DNA from: Bacteroidales bacterium
Lineage (GTDB): Bacteria; Bacteroidota; Bacteroidia; Bacteroidales; UBA932
Direction: 5' to 3'
DNA length: 64,000 nucleotides
Assembly: GCA_017550025.1 (NCBI GenBank)
Contig: JAFYLU010000002.1
Location: 1 to 64,000, forward strand
Below, piece after piece: positions 1-7,816 of the stretch. The position numbers were made by a program, and so were the translations under genes. Within the stretch, counting starts at the first letter, position 1. The number at the start of each line of letters is the position of its first letter. The notes below the pieces were generated by a model. That model was not told where the DNA came from. It ran no database searches and saw nothing but the letters and a program-made list of their open reading frames with translations.

Positions 1-1
1 A

Positions 2-214
2 AAACTGCTTTTGTTTGAAAATGGAAAATCCGACTACCGGAAGCTCTCCGACATAGATCTCTGTACAGAAATCGACAGAAATATACTTCCAAAATATGGA
101 AAGCGGTCAATATACCAGCTCTCATCCGTGGAGAAGAAATACATAGCCAATCATCTCCACACCACGCATCATATCAACGCTGTGCAAATCCGCAGGTGTT
201 TGGGAATATTATGA
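2..214 (+). CDS. C-terminal fragment of probable REP-associated tyrosine transposase (RAYT-like)
   Basis: The frame is open to the left edge, so this is the 3' end of a longer gene; the TTG at 11 is not a likely start. About 70 residues are visible, including KLSDIDLCTEID, YGKRSIYQLSSVEKKYIA and a terminal QIRRCLGIL. This helical C-terminus with a QIRRCL-type ending resembles that of Bacteroidales Y1/RAYT transposases, judged from memory of the family. The catalytic HUH and Tyr motifs would lie outside the window. Support comes from two REP-like palindromes just downstream, because RAYT genes are usually flanked by the palindromes they act on. It could instead be another conserved Bacteroidales protein with a similar tail. 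Confidence 0.5.
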   Translation, partial: KLLLFENGKSDYRKLSDIDLCTEIDRNILPKYGKRSIYQLSSVEKKYIANHLHTTHHINAVQIRRCLGIL

Positions 215-330
215 AAGACGGCTATCGCAGCCGGAACATACCCCGACGACTAAAGATCAAGCGCTGCGAGTAGCTCGACCCATGGAGCGTCCCCGCGCCT
301 GACTGCTGTCCGGTTATCACCCGACCGACA

Positions 331-370
331 AGACCTTGACAAAGAATTGCCAGTTTTTTCGTCAAGGTCT
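331..370 (-). repeat. REP-like palindrome, family A, copy 1
   Basis: A perfect 10-bp inverted repeat (AGACCTTGAC at 331-340, GTCAAGGTCT at 361-370) encloses a 20-base centre. Read on the minus strand, the 36-bp core (333-368) aligns without gaps to copy 2 and to the two copies near 52.8 kb: the same ACCTTGAC arm, an A-rich stretch, a conserved ATTC near the right side and a GTCAAGGT arm. Its orientation is opposite to copy 2, so the pair forms a BIME-like inverted doublet. Confidence 0.8.
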
Positions 371-401
371 CCCGAAAATCAATCAGAATGCATCAAAACT
401 G

Positions 402-445
402 GCACACCTTGACAAAAAACTGCAGGATTCTTTGTCAAGGTGTGC
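402..445 (+). repeat. REP-like palindrome, family A, copy 2
   Basis: A perfect 15-bp inverted repeat (402-416 against 431-445, beginning GCACACCTTGAC) has a 14-base loop. The 36-bp core is 406-441. It is the most symmetric of the four copies. As RNA or single-stranded DNA it would form a strong hairpin, the form RAYT proteins recognise in known systems. Confidence 0.8.
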
Positions 446-588
446 AGAGATGCGCTTACTTACCTGACGCTGTGTCGAGATCGCCCAAGGGTTCTGCCCG
501 CAGCGAGCGGTCTGTAGTCGCGAATGCACGGAGATGCTGCGAGTCATGAAATAAAGCGAGGCCGGGCCAGAGATATATGTACACGCGA

Positions 589-616
589 AAAAGCCAGGCC
601 TTTCAGCCTGGCTTTT
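589..616 (-). terminator. Intrinsic terminator after tRNA-Arg
   Basis: The hairpin has arms AGCCAGGC and GCCTGGCT with a short loop, flanked by A and T runs. It lies just downstream of the minus-strand tRNA-Arg and would end the yceD-rpmF-tRNA transcript. Confidence 0.8.
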
Positions 617-618
617 CG

Positions 619-690
619 TAGCCCCGAGCAGAATCGAACTGCTATCTAAGGTTTAGGAAACCTCCATTCTATCCGTTGAACTACAGGGCC
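619..690 (-). tRNA. tRNA-Arg (CCU anticodon)
   Basis: On the minus strand a 72-base cloverleaf can be folded. The acceptor GGCCCTG pairs with CGGGGCT (two G-U pairs), the D arm carries GTTCAACGG, the anticodon loop reads TTCCTAA with CCT as anticodon, and the T arm is AGCAG-TTCGATT-CTGCT. No CCA is encoded. It begins 16 bases after the rpmF stop with no promoter between, so it is probably processed from the rpmF transcript. Confidence 0.93.
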
Positions 691-706
691 ATTACGAGAT
701 CAAGAC

Positions 707-889
707 TTACTCAGCCTTCTTCTCAATGATCTGACGACCTCTGTAATAGCCGCACTCTGGGCATACTCTGTGGTACATGATAGTAGCACCGCAGTTTGAA
801 CATGTAGCGAGTGTAGGAACTACAGCCACGTCATGTGTTCTTCTCTTGTCGCGTCTCTGCTTTGAGACTCTGTGTTTTGGATGTGCCAT
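707..889 (-). CDS. rpmF: 50S ribosomal protein L32
   Basis: A 60-residue basic protein that matches bacterial L32. It starts MAHPKHRVSKQRRDKRR, and its zinc-ribbon spacing is CSNC (residues about 31-34) and CPEC (about 44-47), the Cys4 form. It is a structural protein of the large subunit near the peptidyl-transferase exit region. It follows the YceD/DUF177 gene by 32 bases on the same strand, a classic bacterial pairing, and is followed by tRNA-Arg. Length and start are normal. Confidence 0.97.
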   Translation of the reverse strand: MAHPKHRVSKQRRDKRRTHDVAVVPTLATCSNCGATIMYHRVCPECGYYRGRQIIEKKAE

Positions 890-921
890 TGTTCTATATT
901 TTTTAATTTATTGTTTTTTAA

Positions 922-1443
922 CTACTTAAACATACCTTTCAAAGCTGCGAACGGATTGTTTTCCTCCGTTCCCGGAGCTTCTTCGCCCTTGTTTCCGGAA
1001 AGATGCCTCAACGCCTCCTCATTGCAATCTCCCTCTTCGTGATGACGCTGCATAGGCAGAGACAGGCAGACATAGTCATAAACGATCTGGCTCATGTCAA
1101 ACTCCGCATCCCCTTCAGGCACGAAGACTATCTCCCTCTCTCCTTCCTGATGTTCTTCCGAAGACTCCTCGTCTCCATACTTGACGCTCAATCTGATATC
1201 CACCTCAACAGGCAGATCAAGATCTTCAAGACATCTGTCACACTCCACAGTCACATGACCATCTACCTCACAGTCCACGCCGACATAACGGCCTGACTTC
1301 TCCACAACCACAGATGCAACTATGTCAGCATCAAGGATATCCTTATTGTCAAAGGCTTCGAAGAACTCCTTTCCGGCATGCCATGAAAACTCATTGTCTC
1401 CGGCAGCCAATCCATTTAAAGGTATTATAAATTTATCTTCCAT
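922..1443 (-). CDS. yceD: YceD/DUF177 family protein (23S rRNA accumulation factor)
   Basis: A 173-residue acidic protein. The central motif VECDRCLEDLDLPVEVDI, with paired Cys, is the DUF177 signature, and an acidic stretch around EESSEEHQEGERE follows. Homologues are linked to 23S rRNA accumulation and nearly always precede rpmF, as here. The ATG at 1443 (MEDKFIIPLNG) was chosen because the upstream in-frame TTG at 1473 overlaps the TACCTTTG promoter element, so it would hardly be transcribed. The C-terminus ends NPFAALKGMFK, as is typical of the family. Confidence 0.88.
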   Translation of the reverse strand: MEDKFIIPLNGLAAGDNEFSWHAGKEFFEAFDNKDILDADIVASVVVEKSGRYVGVDCEVDGHVTVECDRCLEDLDLPVEVDIRLSVKYGDEESSEEHQEGEREIVFVPEGDAEFDMSQIVYDYVCLSLPMQRHHEEGDCNEEALRHLSGNKGEEAPGTEENNPFAALKGMFK

Positions 1444-1470
1444 ATCGACCCATAAACAGATTTGAGCCCG

Positions 1471-1478
1471 CAAAGGTA
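1471..1478 (-). promoter_or_regulatory. -7 element (TACCTTTG) for yceD-rpmF-tRNA-Arg
   Basis: Read on the minus strand this is TACCTTTG, a match to the Bacteroidota TAnnTTTG element, about 28 bases before the chosen yceD start. No clear TTTG -33 box is seen; TTGC lies at about the right distance. Confidence 0.6.
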
Positions 1479-1494
1479 AAAAAAACTTTTGTTA

Positions 1495-3303
1495 TTAGCA
1501 ATTTATATCTGAATTTTTTCTCTTGCGCTCAATCTCATTAAGTATTATCTTCCTTAATCTCATCGATTTAGGGGTTACCTCAACCAACTCATCCTCCTGA
1601 ATATACTCCAGAGCTTCTTCAAGAGAGAAGACTATCGGAGGCGGAAGCATCACCTTGTCATCACTTCCTGAAGCACGCATGTTGGTAAGCTTCTTGGTCT
1701 TGCAGATATTGATGTTGAGGTCTCGCTCCCTTGTATGCTCTCCCACAACCTGTCCCTCATATATCTCCACTCCCGGCTCGATGAAGAAGCGTCCTCTGTC
1801 CTGAAGCTTGTCCATTGAATAAGCCACCGACAGGCCGGTCTCCAGAGACACGAGAGAACCATTGGTACGACGCTCGATATCTCCCTTATACGGCTCATAT
1901 CCCTTGAGTCTGTGAGCTACGACAGCCTCTCCCTGGGTAGCAGTGAGGAGGTTGCTCCTGAGTCCCATAAGTCCTCGTGAAGGGATGTCGAACTCGAGAT
2001 GGGTCCTGTCTCCCCTTCCTTCCATCTGGATGAGTGCTCCCTTTCTGCGGGTCACCATCTCGATCGCTCTTCCTACAAATTCCTCCGGAACATCGATAGT
2101 AAGCATTTCTATAGGCTCGCAGCGCTGTCCTCCTATCACCTTGTCAAGCACCTTCGGCTGACCTACCTGCAGTTCGAAGCCCTCACGGCGCATAGTCTCG
2201 ATGAGAACCGAAAGATGAAGGACACCACGGCCATACACCACGAATGAATCCGCATTTGGGCCCGGCTTGACACGAAGGGCAAGATTCTTCTCAAGCTCCT
2301 TCTCCAGACGCTCCTTCAGATGTCTCGAAGTCACGAACTTGCCTTCCTTGCCGAAGAACGGAGAATTGTTGATGCAGAAGAGCATGCTCATTGTCGGCTC
2401 GTCCACCTCGATAGGAGGAAGCGCCTCCGGATTCTCGAAGTCTGCGATGGTATCTCCGATCTCGAAGCCCTCAAGACCCACCACGGCACATATATCGCCG
2501 CACTGGACAGTTTCCACCTTTGCCTTGCCAAGGCCGTCGAATACCATTATCTCCTTTACCTTCTGCTTCTGCTGTATATCATATCTCTTGCAGAGTGTGA
2601 TGTTCATTCCGGCATCCAGCGAACCCCTTGTAACCCTTCCCACAGCAATACGGCCGACATAAGGAGAGTACTCAAGAGAAGAAATAAGCATCTGCGGAGT
2701 TCCTTCCTCTACCTGCGGAGCAGGGATGACCTCAAGTATGGTATCAAGCAATGCGGTAATGTCACTTGCCGGCTCCCTCCAGTCGTATGACATCCAGCCC
2801 TGCTTTGCACTACCGTACACAGTCCTGAAGTCAAGCTGGTCTTCTGTTGCACCGAGAGTGAACATAAGGTCGAACACCTCTTCCTGAACCTCATCCGGAC
2901 GGCAGTTCAGCTTATCAACCTTGTTGATGACAAGGACCGGCTTCTTTCCCATTTCTATGGCCTTCTGAAGCACGAATCTTGTCTGCGGCATACAGCCTTC
3001 GAAAGCATCCACAAGAAGGATCACGCCATCAGCCATGTTGAGGACTCTCTCAACCTCACCTCCGAAGTCGCTATGGCCCGGAGTGTCGATGACATTGATC
3101 TTGACACCTTTATATAATACCGATACATTCTTTGCAAGGATAGTGATGCCTCGTTCTCTTTCGAGGTCGTTATTGTCAAGGATGAGCTCTCCCAGCTTCT
3201 CCTGCTCTCGCGCCTGGCGCGCCTGATAGATCATCCTGTCGACAAGAGTCGTCTTGCCATGGTCGACATGGGCTATGATCGCAATGTTTCTGATTTCCTG
3301 CAT
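1495..3303 (-). CDS. typA: Translational GTPase TypA/BipA
   Basis: About 602 residues, full length for TypA. The G domain shows AHVDHGKTTL (P-loop), RERGITI (switch I), DTPGHSDFGGE (G3) and NKVDK (G4). Then come the EF-G-like domains II, III and V and the TypA-specific C-terminal domain (TNMRASGSDD, SLEEALEYI). It is a ribosome-associated GTPase acting in 50S assembly and stress translation. The second ATG (MQEIRNIAIIAHVD) was preferred over one two codons upstream because family members begin at this point. It has its own promoter, divergent from guaA. Confidence 0.97.
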   Translation of the reverse strand: MQEIRNIAIIAHVDHGKTTLVDRMIYQARQAREQEKLGELILDNNDLERERGITILAKNVSVLYKGVKINVIDTPGHSDFGGEVERVLNMADGVILLVDAFEGCMPQTRFVLQKAIEMGKKPVLVINKVDKLNCRPDEVQEEVFDLMFTLGATEDQLDFRTVYGSAKQGWMSYDWREPASDITALLDTILEVIPAPQVEEGTPQMLISSLEYSPYVGRIAVGRVTRGSLDAGMNITLCKRYDIQQKQKVKEIMVFDGLGKAKVETVQCGDICAVVGLEGFEIGDTIADFENPEALPPIEVDEPTMSMLFCINNSPFFGKEGKFVTSRHLKERLEKELEKNLALRVKPGPNADSFVVYGRGVLHLSVLIETMRREGFELQVGQPKVLDKVIGGQRCEPIEMLTIDVPEEFVGRAIEMVTRRKGALIQMEGRGDRTHLEFDIPSRGLMGLRSNLLTATQGEAVVAHRLKGYEPYKGDIERRTNGSLVSLETGLSVAYSMDKLQDRGRFFIEPGVEIYEGQVVGEHTRERDLNINICKTKKLTNMRASGSDDKVMLPPPIVFSLEEALEYIQEDELVEVTPKSMRLRKIILNEIERKRKNSDINC

Positions 3304-3372
3304 AATCATCTAATAATTAATCATTTGACAGCATACTGCCACCGGCCGGATACCCCGGCCGAAAAAGATTTG

Positions 3373-3380
3373 CAAAATTA
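3373..3380 (-). promoter_or_regulatory. -7 element (TAATTTTG) for typA
   Basis: Minus-strand TAATTTTG lies about 70 bases upstream of typA in the typA/guaA divergent spacer. The leader between it and typA contains a GGCCGG/CCGGCC near-palindrome at about 3342-3361 that could fold in the mRNA. Confidence 0.55.
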
Positions 3381-3413
3381 GACATTTTTATAAAATATTT
3401 AAAACACTTTTTC

Positions 3414-3421
3414 TATTTTTG
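3414..3421 (+). promoter_or_regulatory. -7 element (TATTTTTG) for guaA
   Basis: TATTTTTG lies 65 bases before the guaA ATG. The leader includes a small GCTG/CAGC hairpin at about 3432-3444. I see no purine-riboswitch-like three-way junction. Confidence 0.6.
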
Positions 3422-3486
3422 CACATTAAATGCTGCTGTGCAGCACAGACATGTGGGATTAGAAACAATTATATAAAAGAAGAAAT

Positions 3487-4794
3487 ATGAAACAGGACAT
3501 GATCGTAATTCTTGATCTTGGCAGCCACGAGAACACAGTGGTAGCAAGAGCAATCCGTGCATTGGGCGTATATAGCGAAATCCACCCGCACGACATCACA
3601 GCCGAGGAGCTCAAGGCTCTTCCTAATGTAAAGGGTATCATCATCAATGGCGGACCTAACAATATAATCGACGGAGTTGCGATCGATGTTCTCCCTGAAA
3701 TCTATGAGGCCGGTATCCCGGTAATGGCAGCAGGTCACGACAAGGCACTCTGCGAAGTGAAGCTCGCACAGTTCGAGAACAACGAAGAGGCTATCAAGGA
3801 CGCAGTCAAGGATTTCGTTTTCGAGACTTGCAAGGCTGAAGCCAACTGGAACATGAAGAACTTCGTGGCTGACCAGGTGGAGCTCATCCGCCAGCAGGTA
3901 GGTGACAAGAAGGTTCTCCTCGCGCTTTCAGGAGGAGTTGACAGTTCTGTTCTTGCAGCCCTCCTTCTCAAGGCAATCGGAGACAAGCTCTATTGCGTTC
4001 ATGTAAACCACGGACTTATGCGCAAGGGAGAGTCTGAAAATGTCGTAGAAGTGTTCAGAAACCAGCTTTGCGCCAACCTTATCTATGTAGACGCAACTGA
4101 CCGTTTCCTCGGTCTCCTCGAGGGAGTTGCAGACCCTGAACAGAAGAGAAAGATCATCGGTGGCGAGTTCATCCGCGTATTCGAGGAAGAGGCACGCAAG
4201 CTTGACGGCATCGATTTCCTCGGCCAGGGTACTATCTATCCTGACATCGCGGAGAGCGGAACAAAGACTGCAAAGGTCGTGAAGTCACACCACAATGTAG
4301 GCGGTCTTCCTGATGACCTCCAGTTCGAGCTCGTTGAGCCTCTGAAGCAGCTCTTCAAGGACGAGGTTCGCGCATGCGGCGTTGAGCTCGGTCTCCCGCA
4401 CGAGATGGTTTACCGTCAGCCGTTCCCAGGCCCGGGTCTCGGCGTACGCTGCCTCGGAGCGATCACACGTGACCGTCTCCACTCTCTCCGCGAGGCTGAC
4501 GCAATTCTCCGCGAGGAATTTGCAAAGGCTGGTCTCGACAAGACCGTATGGCAGTACTTTACAGTCGTTCCTGACTTCAAGTCAGTAGGTGTACGCGACA
4601 ACGCACGTTCATACGACTGGCCTGTAATCATCCGCGCCGTCAACACTATCGACGCAATGACTGCAAGCATCGAGCAGATCGAGTGGCCTGTACTCCTCAA
4701 GATCACAGACCGCATCCTTGCAGAGGTTCCAAATGTAAACCGCGTATGCTACGACCTCTCGCCGAAGCCATCAGCAACAATCGAGTGGGAGTAA
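3487..4794 (+). CDS. guaA: GMP synthase with truncated, Cys-less glutaminase domain
   Basis: Converts XMP to GMP. The ATP-pyrophosphatase half is intact: SGGVDSS PP-loop at 148-154, GGEFIRVFEEEA, YRQPFPGPGL and the C-terminal dimerisation end CYDLSPKPSATIEWE. The N-terminal class I glutaminase half is reduced to roughly 115 residues. It keeps VILDLGSHENTVVARAIRALG and IINGGP, but where the nucleophile motif (usually a G-x-C-x-G-M-Q type) should be, it reads AAGHDKALCE, and the later HGD and HPEV motifs are absent. Total length is 435, against about 510-525 for the usual enzyme. The frame is otherwise clean with strong codon bias, so this looks like an evolved form and not decay. Inference: it uses free ammonia or a separate glutaminase subunit, as in archaeal split enzymes. 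None is visible in this window. Confidence 0.93.
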   Translation: MKQDMIVILDLGSHENTVVARAIRALGVYSEIHPHDITAEELKALPNVKGIIINGGPNNIIDGVAIDVLPEIYEAGIPVMAAGHDKALCEVKLAQFENNEEAIKDAVKDFVFETCKAEANWNMKNFVADQVELIRQQVGDKKVLLALSGGVDSSVLAALLLKAIGDKLYCVHVNHGLMRKGESENVVEVFRNQLCANLIYVDATDRFLGLLEGVADPEQKRKIIGGEFIRVFEEEARKLDGIDFLGQGTIYPDIAESGTKTAKVVKSHHNVGGLPDDLQFELVEPLKQLFKDEVRACGVELGLPHEMVYRQPFPGPGLGVRCLGAITRDRLHSLREADAILREEFAKAGLDKTVWQYFTVVPDFKSVGVRDNARSYDWPVIIRAVNTIDAMTASIEQIEWPVLLKITDRILAEVPNVNRVCYDLSPKPSATIEWE

Positions 4795-4810
4795 CCAATG
4801 TAATACTCAT

Positions 4811-4850
4811 CAAAAAAGACGCTGTCCTGTCCGGACAGCGTCTTTTTTGA
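4811..4850. terminator. Bidirectional terminator between guaA and the M23/LysM gene
   Basis: A strong hairpin with arms AAGACGCTGTCC and GGACAGCGTCTT, flanked by an A run on the left and a T run on the right. It is placed between convergent genes, so it can serve both strands. Confidence 0.88.
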
Positions 4851-4867
4851 TATTTTATTTTCAGATC

Positions 4868-5905
4868 TTATCTGACACGGATCTTTCTGCCGATCTTCAG
4901 AGTCGTCTTCGGCGTGATGCCGTTGAGACGACAGAGGGCGTTGACCGTAGTACCGTTGTTTATGGCGATTCTGCCAAGAGTGTCTCCCGACTTGATGACA
5001 TAATATTTCATCGCCGCCTTCTCGGCATCTTCCTTCTTGTCATCCTCGTCATTCTTTATCTCGTCTTCAAAATCCTGCTCATAATTGCTGTAGATATTGA
5101 AATATTTCTTCTTCAGCACAAAGAGCCTGTGACGAAGTATTCCCTTTTCAAAATCTATAAGCCACTGCGGATCGAAGGCAAATCCCTTATAACGGGTCTC
5201 ATAATGCAGATGCGGACCTGTAGAACGGCCTGTAGAACCACCCAGTCCGATTACATCTCCGGCATTGACCCAGTCCCCCACCTCTACATTTCTCTTTGAG
5301 AGATGAGCATAGAATGTCTCCAGTCCGTTCTCATGTCTGATGACCACAAGATTTCCGAATGCTCCCCAGTATTTGGAGACCCTCACCTTTCCTGTAAATG
5401 TGGCATATACAGGGTCGCCCACCTTAAGCGGAATGTCCACGCCCTGATGTCTGCGTCCACGTCTCGGGCCGAACTTGCCTCTGTAATATACAGAGCCCTG
5501 GAAAGGGCAATGATACTGGTCGAGACTGTCCACAAGCCAGATGGACCACTCGTTCGGAAGTTCGCTCTGCTCTATTCCATAAGGATTGGTCGCACTCTCA
5601 TTCCAATGCTCGTCAAAGACTCCTGTCGTCTGCTGGAATCCCGGAGTCTTGTAATAATGCCATGTCTGGTCGGCATGAAGCACGACCTTTATATGCTCAT
5701 TTGCAGTATCAAGGGTGTCAATCGGATCCGAAGGTGAAGTTATCAGTGACTTCAGGGGTTCCAGAGCCGGGCGCGGTACAACGAGATGCGTCCTGACCGT
5801 ATCGATTCTGACCGGTCTGTTCGCAGAACTCTCTGTCGGGAAAGCCAGCCATGCCGTTGCAACCACTGCAATGCTGGCCAGATACATTAATACGACTTTC
5901 TTCAT
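4868..5905 (-). CDS. M23 peptidase with C-terminal LysM domain (envelope)
   Basis: A 345-residue exported protein. The N-terminus MKKVVLMYLASIAVVATAWLAF is a signal peptide or anchor. The middle holds an M23 endopeptidase domain with HQGVDIP and HLHYE, both zinc motifs intact, so it is probably an active peptidoglycan hydrolase. After a charged linker (DFEDEIKNDEDDKKEDAEK) the last 45 residues form a LysM domain (YVIKSGDTLGRIA...LKIGRKIRV) for glycan binding. The ATG at 5905 starts one base after the pgm stop. A TTG five codons upstream lies inside pgm and was rejected. It is the last gene of the ruvX-def-pgm operon. Confidence 0.9.
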   Translation of the reverse strand: MKKVVLMYLASIAVVATAWLAFPTESSANRPVRIDTVRTHLVVPRPALEPLKSLITSPSDPIDTLDTANEHIKVVLHADQTWHYYKTPGFQQTTGVFDEHWNESATNPYGIEQSELPNEWSIWLVDSLDQYHCPFQGSVYYRGKFGPRRGRRHQGVDIPLKVGDPVYATFTGKVRVSKYWGAFGNLVVIRHENGLETFYAHLSKRNVEVGDWVNAGDVIGLGGSTGRSTGPHLHYETRYKGFAFDPQWLIDFEKGILRHRLFVLKKKYFNIYSNYEQDFEDEIKNDEDDKKEDAEKAAMKYYVIKSGDTLGRIAINNGTTVNALCRLNGITPKTTLKIGRKIRVR

Positions 5906-5906
5906 C

Positions 5907-7262
5907 CTATTCTGCGCCAAACTGTTCCTTAAGTATTTCCCTTACCTTTGAGACCTTTTCATCAAGAAGCTCCTGCGATGTCGCCTCACAAAGGAACCTG
6001 AGATAAGGCTCTGTGTTCGAAGGCCTTATATTGAACCACCATTCAGGGAATTCCACACGGTATCCGTCAAAATCCATATAAGCTGTCGACTGCTCGGTAT
6101 TCATGAAATGGTCTCTGACAGCATCCATGGCGCCCTTCTTGTCTTCAAGACGGAAGTTGATCTCGCCTGAATTCTGATATTTCTCGATACCTGCGATAAG
6201 CTGGCTGAGGGTGATTCCCTGCCTCTTCATCTTCGCAACCACATTTATAATGAGGATAGCTGCAAGAAGTCCGCTGTCCGAATAGTAGAAATCTCTGAAA
6301 TAATAATGTCCGGCAAGTTCTCCACCATATACTCCGTCGATCTCGCGAAGCTTGAGAGCGGCATAGGCGCGTCCTACCCTCCAGGTATTCATGACTCCAC
6401 CCATAGGAGCAAGATATTCACCTACTGCCTTCGAGCTCCTGATATCCTGATGCACATATCCCTTCTCTCCTCTTTCCTCAAGGAAATAATGTCCGAGGAC
6501 AGCTATCATAAGGTCAGGGGAAATGAAGCGGCTGTTCTCATCCACGAACATGACTCTGTCGGCATCACCGTCAAAAATGACTCCGATATCCGATCCTGTC
6601 TCCGAAACGAGTTCCTTCAGAGCCTGCACATTCTTCTGTACGAGAGGGTTCGGCTCATGATTTGGGAACCTTCCGTCGAGTTCCTCATAGATGTAAGCAG
6701 GTGCATCGCCGAAAATGTCGCGGACAAAAAGAGAAGCCATACCGTTAGAGACATCCATTGCGATCTTCAGACCGGACCAGTCACCCTTGTACTTGAGAAG
6801 GAAGTCAAGATAGTCCTTGCGGATATCCATAGGATGAACCTGTCCGCGGACTTCTGCAGGAACGCATTCTCTGCCTTCCTCTATCCACTCCTTTATCTGT
6901 CCGAGTCCGGTATCGAGACCTACAGGAAGGGCGTTTTCGCGCGACACCTTCATTCCGTTATATTCGGCAGGATTATGGGAGGCCGTAATCTGCACAGAAG
7001 CCTTGAATCCATAATGAGCTGTGCCGAAATACACCATAGGAGTAGTGCTGAGGCCTACATCATAGACATCCGCACCTGCATCAGTCAATCCCTTGAGAAG
7101 ATACTCGTGTATCTCATCCGACGAGACTCTGGCATCCCTTCCGACAAGAACCTTGTCAGCCGAGAGAAGTTCTGGAAGGAAGAAGCCCACCTTGTAGGCG
7201 ACATCCTTATCGAAGTCCACATTGTAGACTCCCCTTATGTCGTATGCATGAAACGCTCCCAT
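5907..7262 (-). CDS. Phosphoglucomutase/phosphomannomutase family protein
   Basis: A 451-residue alpha-D-phosphohexomutase. It shows the phosphoserine loop TASHNPAEYNGMK, the metal-binding DGDADR, the sugar-binding GGELAGHYYFRD (about residue 315) and the phosphate-binding RPSNTEPYLR near the C-terminus. All four domains appear present. It interconverts hexose 1- and 6-phosphates for nucleotide-sugar and envelope precursors; whether glucose or mannose is preferred cannot be read from the sequence. Its ATG overlaps the def stop by one base (TAATG), so the two are translationally coupled. Confidence 0.93.
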   Translation of the reverse strand: MGAFHAYDIRGVYNVDFDKDVAYKVGFFLPELLSADKVLVGRDARVSSDEIHEYLLKGLTDAGADVYDVGLSTTPMVYFGTAHYGFKASVQITASHNPAEYNGMKVSRENALPVGLDTGLGQIKEWIEEGRECVPAEVRGQVHPMDIRKDYLDFLLKYKGDWSGLKIAMDVSNGMASLFVRDIFGDAPAYIYEELDGRFPNHEPNPLVQKNVQALKELVSETGSDIGVIFDGDADRVMFVDENSRFISPDLMIAVLGHYFLEERGEKGYVHQDIRSSKAVGEYLAPMGGVMNTWRVGRAYAALKLREIDGVYGGELAGHYYFRDFYYSDSGLLAAILIINVVAKMKRQGITLSQLIAGIEKYQNSGEINFRLEDKKGAMDAVRDHFMNTEQSTAYMDFDGYRVEFPEWWFNIRPSNTEPYLRFLCEATSQELLDEKVSKVREILKEQFGAE

Positions 7263-7813
7263 TATTTCTTTGACTTATATCTGGTCTGAACTGTTCCCTT
7301 TGAAATGGCCTGGAGCTTACGGGCGATCATCTTGCGTCTGATCGGCGACACATTGTCGACAAAAAGATTTCCCTCGAGGTGAGAGAGCTCATGCTGCACC
7401 ATACGGCAGCCGAAACGGTCGAATTCCTCAACCACCTTCTCAAGATTCTCGTCATAATACTCTACCTTGATCTTCTCCGGCCTCGTAACCTCCGCATAAA
7501 TGCCAGGCACGCTGAGGCAGCCCTCCGAATAGTCACAAGTTTCCTCGCTTTCCTCAAGCACTACAGGGTTGATCATCACCCTGCGGAAATCCTTCAGATA
7601 CTCGTATGTATCCGAAAGGTCAGTTCCGTCAACGATGACCACCCTCAGGTTCACACCGACCTGCGGAGCTGCAAGACCGCATCCGTCAGCGGCTGTCAGT
7701 GTCTCCTGCATATCTGCGATCAGCTTTGCCAATCCTTCCTTATCCCGAAGGTCCGCCTCAAGATTTTCATTGCGGAGCTTCTCCGAACCGTATAAATAAA
7801 TAGGTAATATCAT
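7262..7813 (-). CDS. def: Peptide deformylase
   Basis: 183 residues with the three deformylase motifs: GCGLAAPQVG (44-53), EGCLSVPG with the metal-binding Cys, and QHELSHLEG with the HExxH pair. The usual third motif is HELDHLxG, and a Ser replaces the Asp here; the metal ligands are kept. It removes the N-formyl group from nascent proteins. It starts 3 bases after the ruvX stop and overlaps pgm by one base, within a four-gene operon. Confidence 0.97.
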   Translation of the reverse strand: MILPIYLYGSEKLRNENLEADLRDKEGLAKLIADMQETLTAADGCGLAAPQVGVNLRVVIVDGTDLSDTYEYLKDFRRVMINPVVLEESEETCDYSEGCLSVPGIYAEVTRPEKIKVEYYDENLEKVVEEFDRFGCRMVQHELSHLEGNLFVDNVSPIRRKMIARKLQAISKGTVQTRYKSKK

Positions 7814-7816
7814 ATC

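Larger units (their letters stand above)
215..588. other. Intergenic region with two REP-like palindromes
   Basis: This 374-base gap lies between the transposase fragment and the terminator of the rpmF/tRNA-Arg unit. It holds two inverted copies of a 36-bp REP-like element (listed separately). I see no credible coding frame. The rest shows no recognisable RNA gene or promoter. Confidence 0.6.

Noticed and set aside
3421..3486. Possible purine riboswitch in the guaA leader
   Set aside because: The leader is about 60 bases with only one small hairpin, too short and lacking the conserved three-way junction.
6306..7289. 327-codon plus-strand frame antisense to the phosphohexomutase
   Set aside because: It is a shadow of a well-supported gene and has no family signature.
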